DNA of 64,000 nt from Poecilobothrus nobilitatus (lineage: Eukaryota; Arthropoda; Insecta; Diptera; Dolichopodidae). Below the pieces are notes generated by a model that was not told the origin of the DNA, did no database searches, and worked only from the letters and a program-made list of their open reading frames with translations. The position numbers were made by a program, and so were the translations under genes. Positions 1 through 11,539 of this stretch are shown one piece after another. The DNA lies in contig OX352773.1 in assembly GCA_947095535.1 (NCBI GenBank), positions 167,164,438 through 167,228,437 of the forward strand, in the 5' to 3' direction. How positions within the stretch are numbered: position 1 is the first letter of the stretch; each line of letters starts with the position of its first letter.

Positions 1-660
1 TTAAGTACTTAAAAAATAATTAAAATTTATGCAAACATTATATATTATGTTCGTGCGGGTCTCCTAAATTCAATTTTAGATTACTGTATATATTTCTCTA
101 TATTTTAAAGATATTACTCATTTACATAAATGTAGATCTGTAATAGATCTGTGTAGATCTGTAAATTTTGAATAAATGAAAATCGATGTCAAATTTCTAA
201 ACGTTGTCCATAAATGAAAAAAAAAAATCTGATAGACGTCAAAATTAAAGAATAAAATTGTACTAGTTAAAAAAATTTTTGTATGTACTTTGTTTAGTCT
301 GAATCCCGTGACGTCGGAAATATCGTTAAAAAAAAAACTGCAATGCAACCTGATTCAATGTAAAATTTATGAACCCAAACGCATTGTGTTGAAAATACAA
401 TGTGTTTTGTTTATAACCTTAATCACAAAGTACTGTTTTCTGTAACTGTTACTGTACTGTTTATTATAAATTATTATTTACCCTACATTCACAGGCATTT
501 AATATTAATGCAACCATTTCTATTGGGTTGTTGTTTATAAAATACATACATAATTTGGTATATTCTCTATAATCATTTTATGGTTATGTTATTGATAATC
601 TTACATATTCAAAATTATCAAATTGCTGTTTAACTATAGATTACTTGCTTAAAAATATTC
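1..660. other. Non-coding AT-rich stretch, presumed intron of an upstream gene
   Basis: No convincing gene is seen. Around 130-175 there are three short direct repeats of a TAGATCTGTA-like unit. If the candidate terminal exon at 675 is real, this stretch is the end of its intron. A 76-codon minus-strand reading frame here shows no recognisable domain. Confidence 0.4.
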
Positions 661-674
661 TTCTGTCTCTATAG

Positions 675-751
675 GTGCTGAGTTACATCATGTAAATCGG
701 AGTGTTATTATTAAATATATAACGAAATTAAAAAGGTCTTTTGCAAAATGA
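675..751 (+). CDS. Candidate terminal exon of an upstream family gene (partial)
   Basis: A strong pyrimidine-rich acceptor (TTCTTCTGTCTCTATAG, AG at 673-674) is followed by two bases that would complete a split Gly codon, then 24 codons and TGA. The predicted tail begins A-E-L-H-H-V-N-R and is basic at its end. It is nearly identical at its start to the candidate exon at 15046: both carry GTTACATYATGTAAATC just after the acceptor. Its phase matches the phase-1 donors of all first exons in the array. The first exon would lie left of the window. The shared bases form a near-palindrome, so a conserved DNA element is the alternative reading. Confidence 0.4.
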
Positions 752-2290
752 ATCTTTGTAATTGTTTGACTTTTTTCATTTTTTTTTTATCTTTACTCCT
801 CATATTTTACTTTTCCTCTTATCTATTACATAATATTATAACAATGTTTCTTAAAAGAAAAAAAAAAAAAATATTTAGAAGTTTAATGTTTCTTAATCTG
901 ACCACTATGCTTAAGTAGCCAGAGTAATTAACGGTTTAGTGAAAATCATCATTAAAAAGAACTGAAGTTTAATGTTTATATGAAGAATAGATGGCCTGTG
1001 GTGTTTCTAAAACTGAAAAAAAAAAACAAAAAAAATTAATATTTCTCCTGTAGATATCTTTTTCCTACAAACTCAGTGGAAATAGCATAAGTATAATTTA
1101 ATTGAAATCCTTTTTGTTTGACAAAATGTACGATCGTATAAAAACAAGTACAGTATAATATATAATATATGTATGTATAATATTTGGTTGACCTGAAAAC
1201 TTCCTCATGTCCTTAATAACGAATAACAAATTTTCTCAATAATGAATGAAATGTTTAATATTTAAATTTACATAATTAAAAACACATACATAAGTATATA
1301 CATTTACAAAAATACAAAACATTAACATTTAAGTACAATTTTTAATTACTGTTCATTATTTTATGTTAATACTTAATAGTAGAATTGACGCGCCATAGAC
1401 AGAATTTATGTTTGTATTTTTATGTTGACATAATTTTGGCGTCTAAAATAAATAATTTAATTATCATTCAAAAGTCAAAAATTATTTAAAAAAAAATGAA
1501 AATGAAAATGAAACTAATACAAACAAATTTTTAATATGTGTATGTATAGTTAATTCATAAAATTTATATAAACCTATATACAAATAAGATTATATACATA
1601 ATATATAAGCATAAAGCTTTTTTTCTTTAAATGAAACTTAAAAAAAAAAAGAAAATTCTTTAATCCAAAACATGTTGCGAGCTAAAAAAAATTTTTATTT
1701 GAATATTTTTTTTTTTTTTTGTGAAAAGTTGTCAAAAAATATGTTGTTTCTTTGTGTTTTTTAAATATTTTCAATAAATTAAAGTTGTTAAGAAAAATTA
1801 ATAATGTATGTATGTATGTATGTATAAGTAGGTATTATGTTTTTGTAGTATTTTCAATGTTTATGTTATTCTTATCCTAGGATTATTCAAAGGACACACG
1901 CATATGCATAAATAAAACGATGACAAAATAATGAACTTTTTTAAGGCTTGGCATTAATAGTATTTCTTGGAAAATGGAGAAATAGGTATATCTCTTAGAA
2001 CGCACAGATACAAAACGAAAAGTAATATACGTATATTTTTATTATATAAGTTTTTGTAACCAAAAATTTCAAAATGTTCAATGAACTAGATTTGAACGAA
2101 TTAGATTATTAGTCTTTAACAATAAAAGTAATGAATGACTAATTCAACACCCAACCAACATTAAATATCAGCTAAAGAAAATTTAAATTCTGTTATTTCA
2201 CTTGTTTTTATTTTTTTTTTTTTTTGCTTTCTAAGTATTTCCAAACACAGCCAAAATTCAATCGGTATAATCCTATTTGTTTTTATAAAT
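752..2290. other. Gene-free AT-rich stretch
   Basis: Poly-A/poly-T runs and TATG microsatellites (for example near 1804-1826). No coding region, RNA gene or clear transposon end was recognised. Confidence 0.6.
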
Positions 2291-2307
2291 TTTATAATTT
2301 GACTAAA

Positions 2308-2545
2308 GACGTAGTGATTAAATCGCTTTCCTTCCAATCGAAAGGTGTCGAGCTAAAATTCCCTTCATCTGAATATCCAAAATATTAGTAATGTTTATCG
2401 TAATATAAAATAAAATAAATAATACTTGTATCAGATAATAGATGGCCGCCCAAATGTAATACATATTTCTGTTTTATAATCTTGTACAACCGGGTAAACA
2501 ATAGTTTGTACAAATTGATGCTTCTCATGGGAGTGAGAGAGCAAA
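2308..2545 (+). mobile_element. SINE with tRNA-Gly-like head, degenerate (copy 1)
   Basis: The head reads GTAGTGATTAAATCGCTT then CTTCCAATCGAAAGGT, which matches the A-box side and anticodon arm of a tRNA with a TCC (Gly) anticodon loop. The body contains ATATTAGTAAT, CGTAATATAAAATAAA, then AATAGATGGCCGCC and AATCTTGTACAA. The same order of blocks recurs at 33970-34290 and, for the 3' part, at 43195-43310. The B box is worn (GTGTCGAGCTAAAATTC). An inactive copy. Confidence 0.6.
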
Positions 2546-2559
2546 AAAAAAAAAAAAAA

Positions 2560-3440
2560 TAGTAGATATAATACCTAAATTAATATTTGAGTTATAAGAT
2601 ATAAACAAAATTGTTTACTTATATTTGAATATTAAGATATTTGTTTCTTTTGTTTGTTTAAACTGCGATATTTAATATATGGTATAAGGTGTAAGATATA
2701 ATTTAAAATTATTTATTTACCATTGAAATTTGTTTTGTTTTTTATATGTTTATATTTTTCTATTATTATTATTTATATAACGTATTGACAAAATGATAGT
2801 TTCTGAAACAGATCGAAAATCACAAAGTTTGTAGAAGTTTTCACTTTTCTTGGAGTTTGAACCTAGACTAACAGCATAAGAGGTTCATACTCTAATCAAT
2901 GTAACATCTAGTTTTAGAATATTACCTATAATTCATAAATGCATGAATTATAGTAGATTAAATGTCAATAATCATATACATATATTTATTGATTTTATAT
3001 ACATAGTGTATTCAAGGTACAAAATAATTTCAAACGGTTTCAATATTTATATGTATTATTATTGTGTACATTTTTCTATACTATGTTATAAGTGTGTTAA
3101 TTACCGTAATACTTAAGAAGATAGCAAAACAATGATATAAATGAAAAGTTTTTGATAGTTATAATCTATAACCTAAGTAGTAAGTCATTATAATATACCT
3201 AAGTTAATGAATGACACTTCTTTTTTTCACTTTTTTAATGCATTTGTATAGTGTAACAAAACTGATATAGTGGCAAATTTTCAATAGTGTGAAGAGAAAG
3301 AACATAAGTAATGTACGTATAAATGTCTAGTTTAATGCAAAATATAACTAAATTTACATTTTCCAACCGCCAAATATTTTTTTATTTTATATTTTTTTTT
3401 TTTGTTATGGAGTAAATATGGAGTTTTAAAAAATATAGAG
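2560..3440. other. Gene-free AT-rich stretch
   Basis: No gene seen. Around 2850-2895 a short block contains GGAGTTTGAACCTAGACT. Read on the minus strand this is a B-box-like GGTTCAAACTCC, so it may be a very old SINE head. Otherwise only AT-rich low-complexity sequence. Confidence 0.5.
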
Positions 3441-3444
3441 TTTT

Positions 3445-5102
3445 TACCGAACGTTCTATTTAGCGAACATTTCCATTTAACGAACAATTTATACTGCATT
3501 AGCATTACTACAATTTTTTAGAATAAAAAAATCTCTATATAACAAACTACTATTTAACGAACATCTCTTAATAACGAACCAATTCAGTTTTCCATTGCTT
3601 AAAAATTGTTACTCCATTTTAACTAACAATTCACAAAAATTTTCTTAAAAAATCTACAATATTTATGAAATCTTTGAAAACTTATTAGCAATATTTTAAA
3701 ATGATTTGTTATTCTGCAAGACTCTAAAGTGATGTTTTCAATTTGACCCGATATTAAATGTCAAAAGTACCGTGTGTTGTGGTGTTTCTGGAAGACTTTT
3801 CCTACGAAGCGATAGCCAATTTCTATCACGGCAAAATTCTTGTACGATAAATATCACTTTTAAGCAATTCTTAGGAATTAAGTATTTTTTTTAGTTTTTA
3901 GTTAAGTTTAAGTTTAAATAAAAATATAAAAATGGATAGAATGGAAAGGAAGTATGTATGTATAATTAAAAATAAATTAGTATTTTAGTGAATGTTGTTT
4001 TTGTTTAATATATTTTACAAATTAAAAAATTTTTTTTCGTTTAATATATTGAACTAGCATCAGAGTACATACGTAGTTGCAGTTATAAGTTTCAAGAAGC
4101 CCCCGTATCTTGCGAACTAGAAGTCGGACCGACATGATTTAAAAAAGGTACTCCCTGTTTTTAATGAGAATTAAAATATAGAAAAAGAAATAAAACGGTT
4201 CGACTTTAAGCCCGCCCAAAAAAATAGCCCCCAAAAAATAAAGTGTCACTTTTTGGTACATTTCTCATTTTTTTTTTTATTTTTAATTTCTATTATAGAC
4301 TCGGGGACTAGGTTTTTTTAATCACATCGGTCCGACTTCTGGTTTGCAAGATACGACGGCTTCTTGCAACTTATAAATATGTACTTTCATTTACTATTTA
4401 AAAATCAAACCTCTTTTTTAAATAATTTTAGCTGAATGTTCGTATATAGTAGATTTAGATACGTAAACAAAAACATAATACATATAATATATATTTTTTT
4501 AATATAAATTCTATAATATAATGTTCTAAGCTCTGTATAATTTTTCATTTGAGTACCTTCTATACAGTGTGTCAGTCATCAGTGTATATTGATCATATTT
4601 CGAGTACTCGTTTTTGATTTTCAAAACATCAAATCTTTTACGAGATCAAATTTAATACGCATTTGAATTTGATACAAACAAATAGAGTTGAATACATATA
4701 TATTTGTTTACAATCGAGTATAGCTTTTACTGTATACTCTTTCTTGATTGAGTGTAGTGAATTACTTGTATAGTATAGCAATAGAGAGAAAAAACAAATG
4801 TATCCATGCACATCTTTAGTATATATGTACATATTATGTCAAATTAATTTTTATGATAACTTAATGTCAAATATCAATTCAAATTTAAAATTTGTTTTGG
4901 TAAAAATATTTTATGTAAAAAGATGCAATGTAAGATTATTTTTCATTAATTTTTAAAGATTTTATCTTCATAAAAAAATTTGTTACAGAATGGGGAAAAA
5001 ACGTAAGATATTAACTTTGGTTCTCTATTTAACGAACTTCTCTATATTAAGAACAAAAATATGTGAAATTAGGCGTTCGTTATGTATGAAGTTTTTATTG
5101 TA
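3445..5102. mobile_element. Degenerate pogo/Tigger-like DNA transposon remnant
   Basis: The left end carries iterated TCTATTTAACGAAC-type motifs (3455-3590: TCTATTTAGCGAAC, CATTTAACGAAC, ACTATTTAACGAAC, CTTAATAACGAAC). The right end carries CTCTATTTAACGAAC, CTCTATATTAAGAAC and GCGTTCGTTATG (5020-5090). Such iterated CTCTATTTAACGAAC motifs near inverted ends are typical of pogo/Tigger-type elements in insects. No transposase frame is left inside. It is interrupted by a MITE at about 4084-4376. Confidence 0.6.
4084..4376. mobile_element. MITE with ~57-bp terminal inverted repeats
   Basis: The left arm (4084-4140, starting ATAAGTTTCAAGAAGC and containing AGAAGTCGGACCGACATGAT) is matched in reverse complement by the right arm (4321-4376, ATCACATCGGTCCGACTTCT ... 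CTTCTTGCAACTTAT). Only scattered mismatches separate the arms. The ~180-bp core is non-coding. It is nested in the older pogo-like remnant, so it is the younger insertion. Confidence 0.75.
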
Positions 5103-5104
5103 AT

Positions 5105-6960
5105 TGTAATTTAATTTTGAAAAATCAGCTGTTTTTTTTTTTGAATAATCAGTTGATATTTAAAAAATATAAATACCAATTTGTTGCTATATAGCTATAA
5201 ATTTAAATTTAATATTTGAACATTTTATTTATTTATTTATTTGATATTTTTTTACAATATCAAATAAATACATATGTATGTATATTACAAAACTTTCTTC
5301 TCATAATATATTTTTTTTCAGTTTTATTATAATTTAAGATTTCTGGACAATAACAGTAATATTTATTTTTCAAATGATAAAATTAAATGACAATTAATGA
5401 CGTTTAATATAATGCAAGCGTATATTCATTTCTTTTCAATATACATTATGTACATACATTAAAAATATATTGTCATATATTGTCAATATATTGTCATATA
5501 TTGTCAATATATTGTCATATATTGTCAATATATTGTCATATATTGTCAATATATTGTCACATACAACTGACATAACAGCTTAATAGTTTTTAAAACATTA
5601 AAAAAAGAAGTGTCATAAATAGCTTTAGACTATAGGATCTAATTGGGATGTTATCATACAAAATACATATATACCACACATACAAAAGTTACCACAAATA
5701 CAACAATACTTTGATTGTGTTAAATATAAAATTTGTAGATAAATATGAACATATGTAGCTGTTCTACAAAATAGGTATAATGAAATTATCTAATTAATTA
5801 TGTATTTTAATTATATAATAGGTGATCGTGATCATACTTAGGTATTAATCAAAACAAACACATTTTTAATTAATTATACTAATACCTATATCCATATTAC
5901 AATTAAATTTAAATAATTATCTATTTAGCTTACAATCATTATTCCAAATTTTAATACTTATCGATATACATGTGTACATATATTATGCTAATTAGGTATA
6001 CTACCATATGCATATACATATATATACATAAATAGTTAAAATATAACAGATATTTTTTTTTTATGCTATTTTTTACTTTAGTTTATGCAAAATTTTTTAA
6101 GTCATGGAAAATCATTAGCCCCATTAAAATGTTTGTTTGTTTTTTTTTTTTTTTTTGTTATGAATGTATTTTTGTTTTTTGAATTCAAACCATTTTTAGT
6201 AATGTTTAAAAGTTTGAAAAAAAAAAAGAAAAGATAGAAACAAGTTCATTTACAGCTCCTGCTCTAATGTTTTTTATATTTTTTTTTTTTCTAATAAATT
6301 TTTATTTGAATTTTCGCAACAAAATATAACACTATCATGGCATGTGGTTGTGTATTTTTTTTTGTTTTGAATTATTTTTCTTTTTTACTTTTTATTTTTT
6401 AGTATTTTTTTTATTGATTATTTAAAAGTTAAGTTATAAAAAGCTTTTTTTTTTCTCATATTTTTTTTTTTAGTTTGACTTGAAGCTTGTCAAGCGAAAA
6501 TTGTTTTATTTTCTTCTTTTTTGCTTAATATTTTATAATTTGCACTACACAAGTGAAGTGAAACTTGACCTGTTATGAATCACCAATAACAATACTTATG
6601 TTTTAGTTTAAAATTTAACAGAAAATAAGTAAGACGTATTTTAAAAGAAAAAAATAAAAAACATAAGAAAATTTATAATATTGTTGTTTATTAATAAATA
6701 TTATTGTTTACAATTAATTAATATATTAATTAAATTTTATTAATTTTTGTTTCTTTCTAAGAATAAGAAAGGGTTTATTTCTCTATAAGAAAAAAAAAAT
6801 TGTTTATTTTAAAAAAAAATAAATAAATAAATAAACAAACTTAAAATTATATAATACCTACAATACGTAAAATCTATCTATAAAACAACAACAAAAAAAA
6901 AAAAAAAACAAGAATTAAGAAAAAAAATATAAATAAATATAAATAAATAAAAAAATAACA
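5105..6960. other. Gene-free stretch upstream of the 6964 gene
   Basis: Holds the 21-bp tandem array at 5467-5561 and many poly-T/poly-A tracts. TTTAGTTTGACTTGAAGCTTG...GCGAAAATT near 6470-6502 loosely resembles the promoter block of the MSY-type genes. No coding region was seen. Confidence 0.5.
5467..5561. repeat. 21-bp tandem repeat, about 4.5 copies
   Basis: The unit CAATATATTGTCATATATTGT is repeated head to tail with almost no divergence. Each unit is itself two near-copies of a 10/11-bp half (ATATTGTC). Confidence 0.9.
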
Positions 6961-6963
6961 ATA

Positions 6964-7366
6964 ATGGTTGGAGTAAAAAGTATATTATCATCATATAATG
7001 ATATTATTATGAATAATGATACATTAACTTTATCTGAAAAACTGGATTTATTACATGAATTGCATAATAAATTTACTTCTCATATGACTACAGAAACATC
7101 ATATAATTATGATAAGAAATTTAATAATTATGATAGTAATAATAATATAAATTTAAATAATAATGATTATTTTAATAATAAAGATACTATTTATATTCAT
7201 AATAATAATAATAATCATAATATAATAAAATATTCACGTACAAAACCATTATATATTAGTTTTTCTATATTGGGTGCTGTTATATTTTTCATTTTAATAT
7301 GGATATTATGTATTTGTTTTAAAAAATCTAAAAAAAATTATTTACAAAATAATAGAACACAATATG
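6964..7366 (+). CDS. Small single-pass membrane protein, first coding exon (N-rich member)
   Basis: The ATG sits in an A-rich leader (AACAATAATGG). The exon encodes 134 residues plus one base of a Gly codon. Residues 45-86 are an Asn/Asp/Tyr-rich low-complexity spacer. Residues 95-119 are hydrophobic (PLYISFSILGAVIFFILIWI, then LCICF), followed by a KKSKK stop-transfer patch, so the N terminus is probably outside. The exon stops at ATG|GTAAGTT, the best donor in the array, in phase 1 like all other members. Without splicing the frame runs only to 7398. A possible acceptor is TTTTTAG at 8551-8555. Two Cys lie at the cytoplasmic edge (C116, C118). No homology to a named family was recognised; membership rests on architecture, strand and donor phase. 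Confidence 0.6.
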
Positions 7367-7459
7367 GTAAGTTATTTTATCAAAAAATAAAAAAATAAAA
7401 ATCAACAATATGTATAAAAATATGTGTTATGTTATATTATATTATATTTTATGAATATA

Positions 7460-8180
7460 CAGGGTTTTCCAATTTGAGTTATATGATTTCTTTTCAAAAA
7501 AAAAACACACAAATTAAGTCGTATGTCATAACAAAACTGTCGATTCTGGTGCGAAGATTATTCATGAACAACCGTAACATTCACCTAAATTGATAGTTTG
7601 GTGTGGTTTTTGATCTGGTGGAATCATCGGTCCGTACTTCTTTCGAAATGAAGCTGGTAACACAGTTACTGTCAATGGAGAGCGGTATAGATCGATGATA
7701 ACCAACTTTTTATGGCCGAAATTGGAAGAAATTGATCTTGACAACATCTGGTTCCAACACAGCACGTGCAACAACTAAATTATTGCGAGAAAAGTTTGCA
7801 GATTCGATTATTTCAAGAAATTGTGATATTGAATGGCCTCCAAGAAGTTGTGATTGAACACCATTAGACTATTTTTTGTGGGGTTATTTGAAGTTATTGG
7901 TCTTTAGCAATAAACCAGACTCTCTTCAAGCTTTAGAAGTCAATATTGAACGTGCTATACATGACATACGACTTGATTTAGTGGAAAAAGTGCTCAAAAA
8001 TTGGGGTCATCGAATTTGTTCCTGCAAAAGAAGTCGTGGAGGTCATTTGAATGACGTTTTATTCAGAACTTAATTGTATCGATTGTACTTCACATTAAAT
8101 AAAAAACATTTGAATTTCCTTAACAATTAGTGTGTTTTTTTTTTTTAAAGCAATCATATCACTCAATTTGGAAAACTCTA
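7460..8180 (+). mobile_element. Truncated Tc1/mariner element (copy 1)
   Basis: Flanked by TA (7458-7459 and 8181-8182). The ends CAGGGTTTTCCAATTTGAGT and ACTCAATTTGGAAAACTCTA are inverted repeats. The inside reads as a broken transposase: GGIIGPYFFRNEAG, then ERYRSMI, WPPRSCD, PLDYFLWGYLK and NKPDSLQA. It contains a frameshift near 7760, where the second catalytic Asp should be, and a TGA in the CD-x-TPLD motif. The 5' third of the gene is missing. It sits in the presumed intron of the 6964 gene and shares ends with the copy at 44761-45564. Confidence 0.85.
7876..8073 (+). pseudogene. Mariner transposase C-terminal fragment
   Basis: 65 codons continue after a stop in the DDE domain. The fragment starts inside the L-D-Y-F-L-W-G-Y-L-K motif that holds the third catalytic Asp and runs to the natural C terminus (HLNDVLFRT). 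The same tail is present at 45259-45456 with few changes. Not functional. Confidence 0.8.
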
Positions 8181-8182
8181 TA

Positions 8183-9290
8183 TCTATATTATAATTTTAC
8201 TCTTACTCTTCCCAGAAAAAAAAAAAATTAAAAAAAATTATAAAATAAACAACAAATTTTAACAGAAAAAAAAAATTATTTAAAAAAGATTTATCAAAAT
8301 TTTTTTTGGAAGAATATGAATACATATTCACATTCATACATACATATGTACATACTTTATAATAATTACTTTGAAATGTTTTTTTAATCACAAACGTCGT
8401 CATAATACTAATTATATAAATTAATTAAAATAATTTTCTTTTATTTTTGTATATTTAATATACATACGTAACTAAGTGTGTAACTAATTGTAACTAAGTT
8501 CAAACATACATAATATATAAAAAAAAGTAAACTCTTTTATAAATTAATTTTTTAGATAGGCATAGGAATGTTATAATTTATAAATTATATACCTATATCT
8601 GGTTATAATATTATTATATTATATCTGATTATAATACATACATATATATATATTTTAATAAATAGTAACAATATTTTATACTATCTGTTTATAATTGCAT
8701 GGGCATGTATGAATTGTATGTATTATATGTATTGTGTTTGCATCTGTGCATGTATGTATTATATTGTATGTATGTATGTATTGTAATTGTATGTATAATT
8801 ATTTTATACTACTACAATACATATGTAACTATGTATGCATTGATAAAAAAAAACAAAAAACAAGTTGTAGGTACATAGTTTTATATTTAACCCATATTAA
8901 ATTAGATAGTAATTTTACATAAAAAAAAGCTTTCTTTTTTTATGTTTCATTTATTTTTTATTGCTTTTTAAAAGATTATTTACAAAATAATTTGAAATTT
9001 TACTTTGGAATTTAATAATTTAATTAAAAATATTTTCATAAATTAAAATAAAGAAAGTATCTTAATTGTCATAGTTTTATGTGTCTAAAACTAGAAAAAT
9101 TGAATTTTTTAACCCTTAATATAGCGGTTTAAAACGAGATAAAAAGAAGGGAGAGATTTTTTTCTAAGGTAAAAGACATCTGTCTGATATCCAGATCAGT
9201 GCTGTCACCTTAACGGGATGTTATAGTAATAAATCTGATCAAAAAAAGTAGCAGATAGTAACTTAAAGTAGTAGATATAATTTAAATTAT
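8183..9290. other. Gene-free AT-rich stretch
   Basis: TATG microsatellites (8740-8790) and homopolymers. A minus-strand frame at 8203-8403 is only the complement of A-rich sequence. Nothing else was seen apart from the weak acceptor at 8551-8555. Confidence 0.5.
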
Positions 9291-9324
9291 AAAATCAAAA
9301 TACAATAAAATAATTTTAATAAAT

Positions 9325-9564
9325 GTCAAGTTTAATCCTATCGGAATAGTATTGCTCAATTGTCAGCCTAACCTAAAAATTATTACTATGTATAACGCAC
9401 CTGATAATAATAAAAATGATTATGTCAATTCTCTTGGTATCCTTCTTAAAACGTTTAATAAAAACATTATTATATTAGGTGACACTAATATTTATTTGCT
9501 CTCAATTAACGATCTTACAAATACTTATAAAAACATAATTGAATCAAGACTTATTTTTACTTAA
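9325..9564 (+). pseudogene. Non-LTR retrotransposon endonuclease fragment
   Basis: The frame reads I-G-I-V-L-L-N-C-Q-P-N, then I-I-T-M-Y-N-A-P, N-I-I-I-L-G-D-T-N-I-Y-L-L and Y-K-N-I-I-E-S. This is the usual order of an APE-type endonuclease domain in Jockey/I-type ORF2, in which the catalytic Asp lies in a GDFN-like motif (here GDTN). About 75 codons remain. There is no start, no RT domain follows, and the surrounding DNA is unrelated. Confidence 0.65.
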
Positions 9565-9576
9565 AAAAGAAAAAAA

Positions 9577-10225
9577 TTATCGGTTATAACGTCGAAAAAA
9601 TTAAAACAAAATAAAGAAAAATGCATATGTAGGTACATAGGTCATAGATTATAATAACTAAGAAAAAAAAGCATCAGATTGACCCGTTACTTATTGTCAC
9701 CTAATTCTTATATGGCTATAATCGTACACGCTTATATGGCTATAATCGAGACTCACATCAATTATTAAATTATTCATACGCGCAATACGTGAGAATCAAT
9801 TGCAATTCTATCACAACTACATTCATGTGTTTTCAGTTCTTGGCCTGTTTACTTAGGTCTTGTATTTCTAATATTTTTATTTATGTATATATGTATGTAT
9901 GTTACATTAGGTTTATTGTTTTAAAACGCAAGACAAGTTTAAAATTATACAAGAAAGTATAGATATGAATGAAACTTTTAGTATGAATAAAAAAACGTAG
10001 AGTAGTTTTGGAGAAAAAGCTCTTATTGTTTTTCGATCAGAGTCTTGTTCTGGTAAATAAAATTTTTTTTATTTTTTTGTTAAAAACTGTTTAATAAAAA
10101 CTCTAATAAATAAATAACTAATACCTACTTTTTTTTTTATTTATAAAAAAAATTCTAAATTGTTTATAACGATCTATCGGATATAACGGCCACATTTGCT
10201 GGTCCGCCCAATGTCGTTATAACCT
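9577..10225. mobile_element. Possible non-autonomous pogo-like element
   Basis: The left edge is ATCGGTTATAACGTCGAAAA. The right edge has TTTATAACGATC, GGATATAACGGCC and AATGTCGTTATAACC (10162-10215). Iterated TATAACG motifs at both ends suggest a pogo/Tigger-type remnant. The inside is non-coding and the boundaries are approximate. Confidence 0.4.
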
Positions 10226-10559
10226 ATATTGATATATATATGCATGTATGGATTTGAAATATGAAATTCTAAAGAATACTGCATATCCCGGGTAGGTACA
10301 AATTTTTGGTATGAAAACAATACCTATTAGGCTACTTTATATAATATGTACATTCAAGTACCTATACGGTCGGTAAAAAACGTAACAGGTTACCTTTTTT
10401 TTTATAAACGGTATGGAAGTATAGGTACTTTACTTATACATTCAATTAATATTCAACAATTAATGTTTAAATTTATAATAATGTTTACATGATACAATTA
10501 ATAAATATACAATAAATGTTTAAATTTATAATAATGTTTACATACATATGTGTGTATAT

Positions 10560-10788
10560 GTACATACATATTATGTTTTTTGTAAATAAATACAAAGAGA
10601 AAAGATATTGGGCAAATCTTCAATTAACATTTTATTCGAATTTTTAGAAAAAAAAATAAAAAAAATTTTTTCTGATCATTTACTCTTTTAGTTTAAAAAT
10701 TCTTTTATACTGATCGGTCAGATCGTTCTCGAAAATTATATTATATAATATATTTTAATCGTTTTTAACAGTGTTAAAATTTTAAAAT
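10560..10788 (+). promoter_or_regulatory. Conserved upstream block of the MSY-type gene at 10789
   Basis: The blocks TCTGATCATTTACTCTTTTA and TTTAGTTTAAAAATTCTTTT-ATACTGATC-GGTCAGATCGTTCTCGAAAATTAT lie in the same order at 16770-16830 before the paralogue at 16895, and more loosely at 22670-22715 before 22753. The TCAG in the middle resembles an arthropod initiator. The 5' end of the mRNA is therefore inferred near 10720, leaving a leader of about 70 bases. Confidence 0.45.
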
Positions 10789-11179
10789 ATGTCATACTTA
10801 AAGTGCGGTAACGATTCATTATATTTATGTAAAAATGTTACAAATCGTTTAGATACCTATTCAATATTAAAAAAATTAGCATTAAATTTATCAAAAACTT
10901 CTAATTATAGTAAGGTGTATGACTCATCAATATTTAATTTATATTCTACAACAAATTCTCCAAATTATGTTCAATATCAAAGATTAAATTATTATAATAA
11001 TACAAGTTTTTTATTTTCACAAGTTTTTGCAGTCTTTTTAATAGCTGCATTTATTGTATTTTACATATTTTTTGTTTATAGTATTACATGTATTTTATGT
11101 TGCTATTCACCAAAAGAAAAAAAACCAAAAGAAGATGTTGTTTTAACAGTTCTAAATCATGATAATGGTATTGTAGAAG
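10789..11179 (+). CDS. Small single-pass membrane protein, MSY sub-group, first coding exon
   Basis: The exon encodes 130 residues plus one base. Residues 1-70 form a polar N-terminal part with sequons at N8 (NDS) and N16 (NVT) and with C6 and C14. Residues 75-100 are hydrophobic (FLFSQVFAVFLIAAFIVFYI). A C-x2-C-C-Y-S-x-K-E-K-K patch follows (C101, C104, C105), then an acidic tail (HDNGIVE) ending at GAAG|GTAATG. The first 42 residues are nearly identical to the protein at 16895, while the membrane segment is quite different. Unspliced, the frame ends at 11202. A well-formed candidate terminal exon lies at 15046. Probable topology is N-out/C-in from the sequons and the basic patch. Function unknown. 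Confidence 0.7.
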
Positions 11180-11204
11180 GTAATGGTATTATATATACCT
11201 AATA

Positions 11205-11535
11205 TATTATATTTTCTAATAAATAAATGATTTTTTCTATTTATTATAATTTTAAATTTAACTAAAAATTTTTTAAATATTTGTTAAAAAAAAAGTTTTT
11301 TTTTTTTAAATTTTACATATATAAATAAAACAAAAGGTATATCTTTATACTGTACATACATATATATAATATAACCGAAAATAGACGAGATGAGACTATA
11401 AAAAAACACAAGAACTTTCGTACGGTTATTTTTCGCGAAGTATAAACAAGCACTAAACTAGCTAAAATTATAAAATGGAAGTGTAATGACGATAAAATCA
11501 TATTTATATACTTTTGTAACTTTTAAACAAATAGA
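11205..11535. other. Intron or intergenic, nothing recognised
   Basis: Follows the donor at 11180. Low-complexity AT sequence. A minus-strand frame at 11313-11501 shows no domain. Confidence 0.5.
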
Positions 11536-11539
11536 ATTA

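Noticed and set aside
118..348. 76-codon minus-strand frame
   Set aside because: No domain, no related sequence in the window, AT-driven composition.
8203..8403. Minus-strand Phe-rich frame with one hydrophobic stretch
   Set aside because: It is the complement of A-rich sequence; wrong strand and no donor at the family position.
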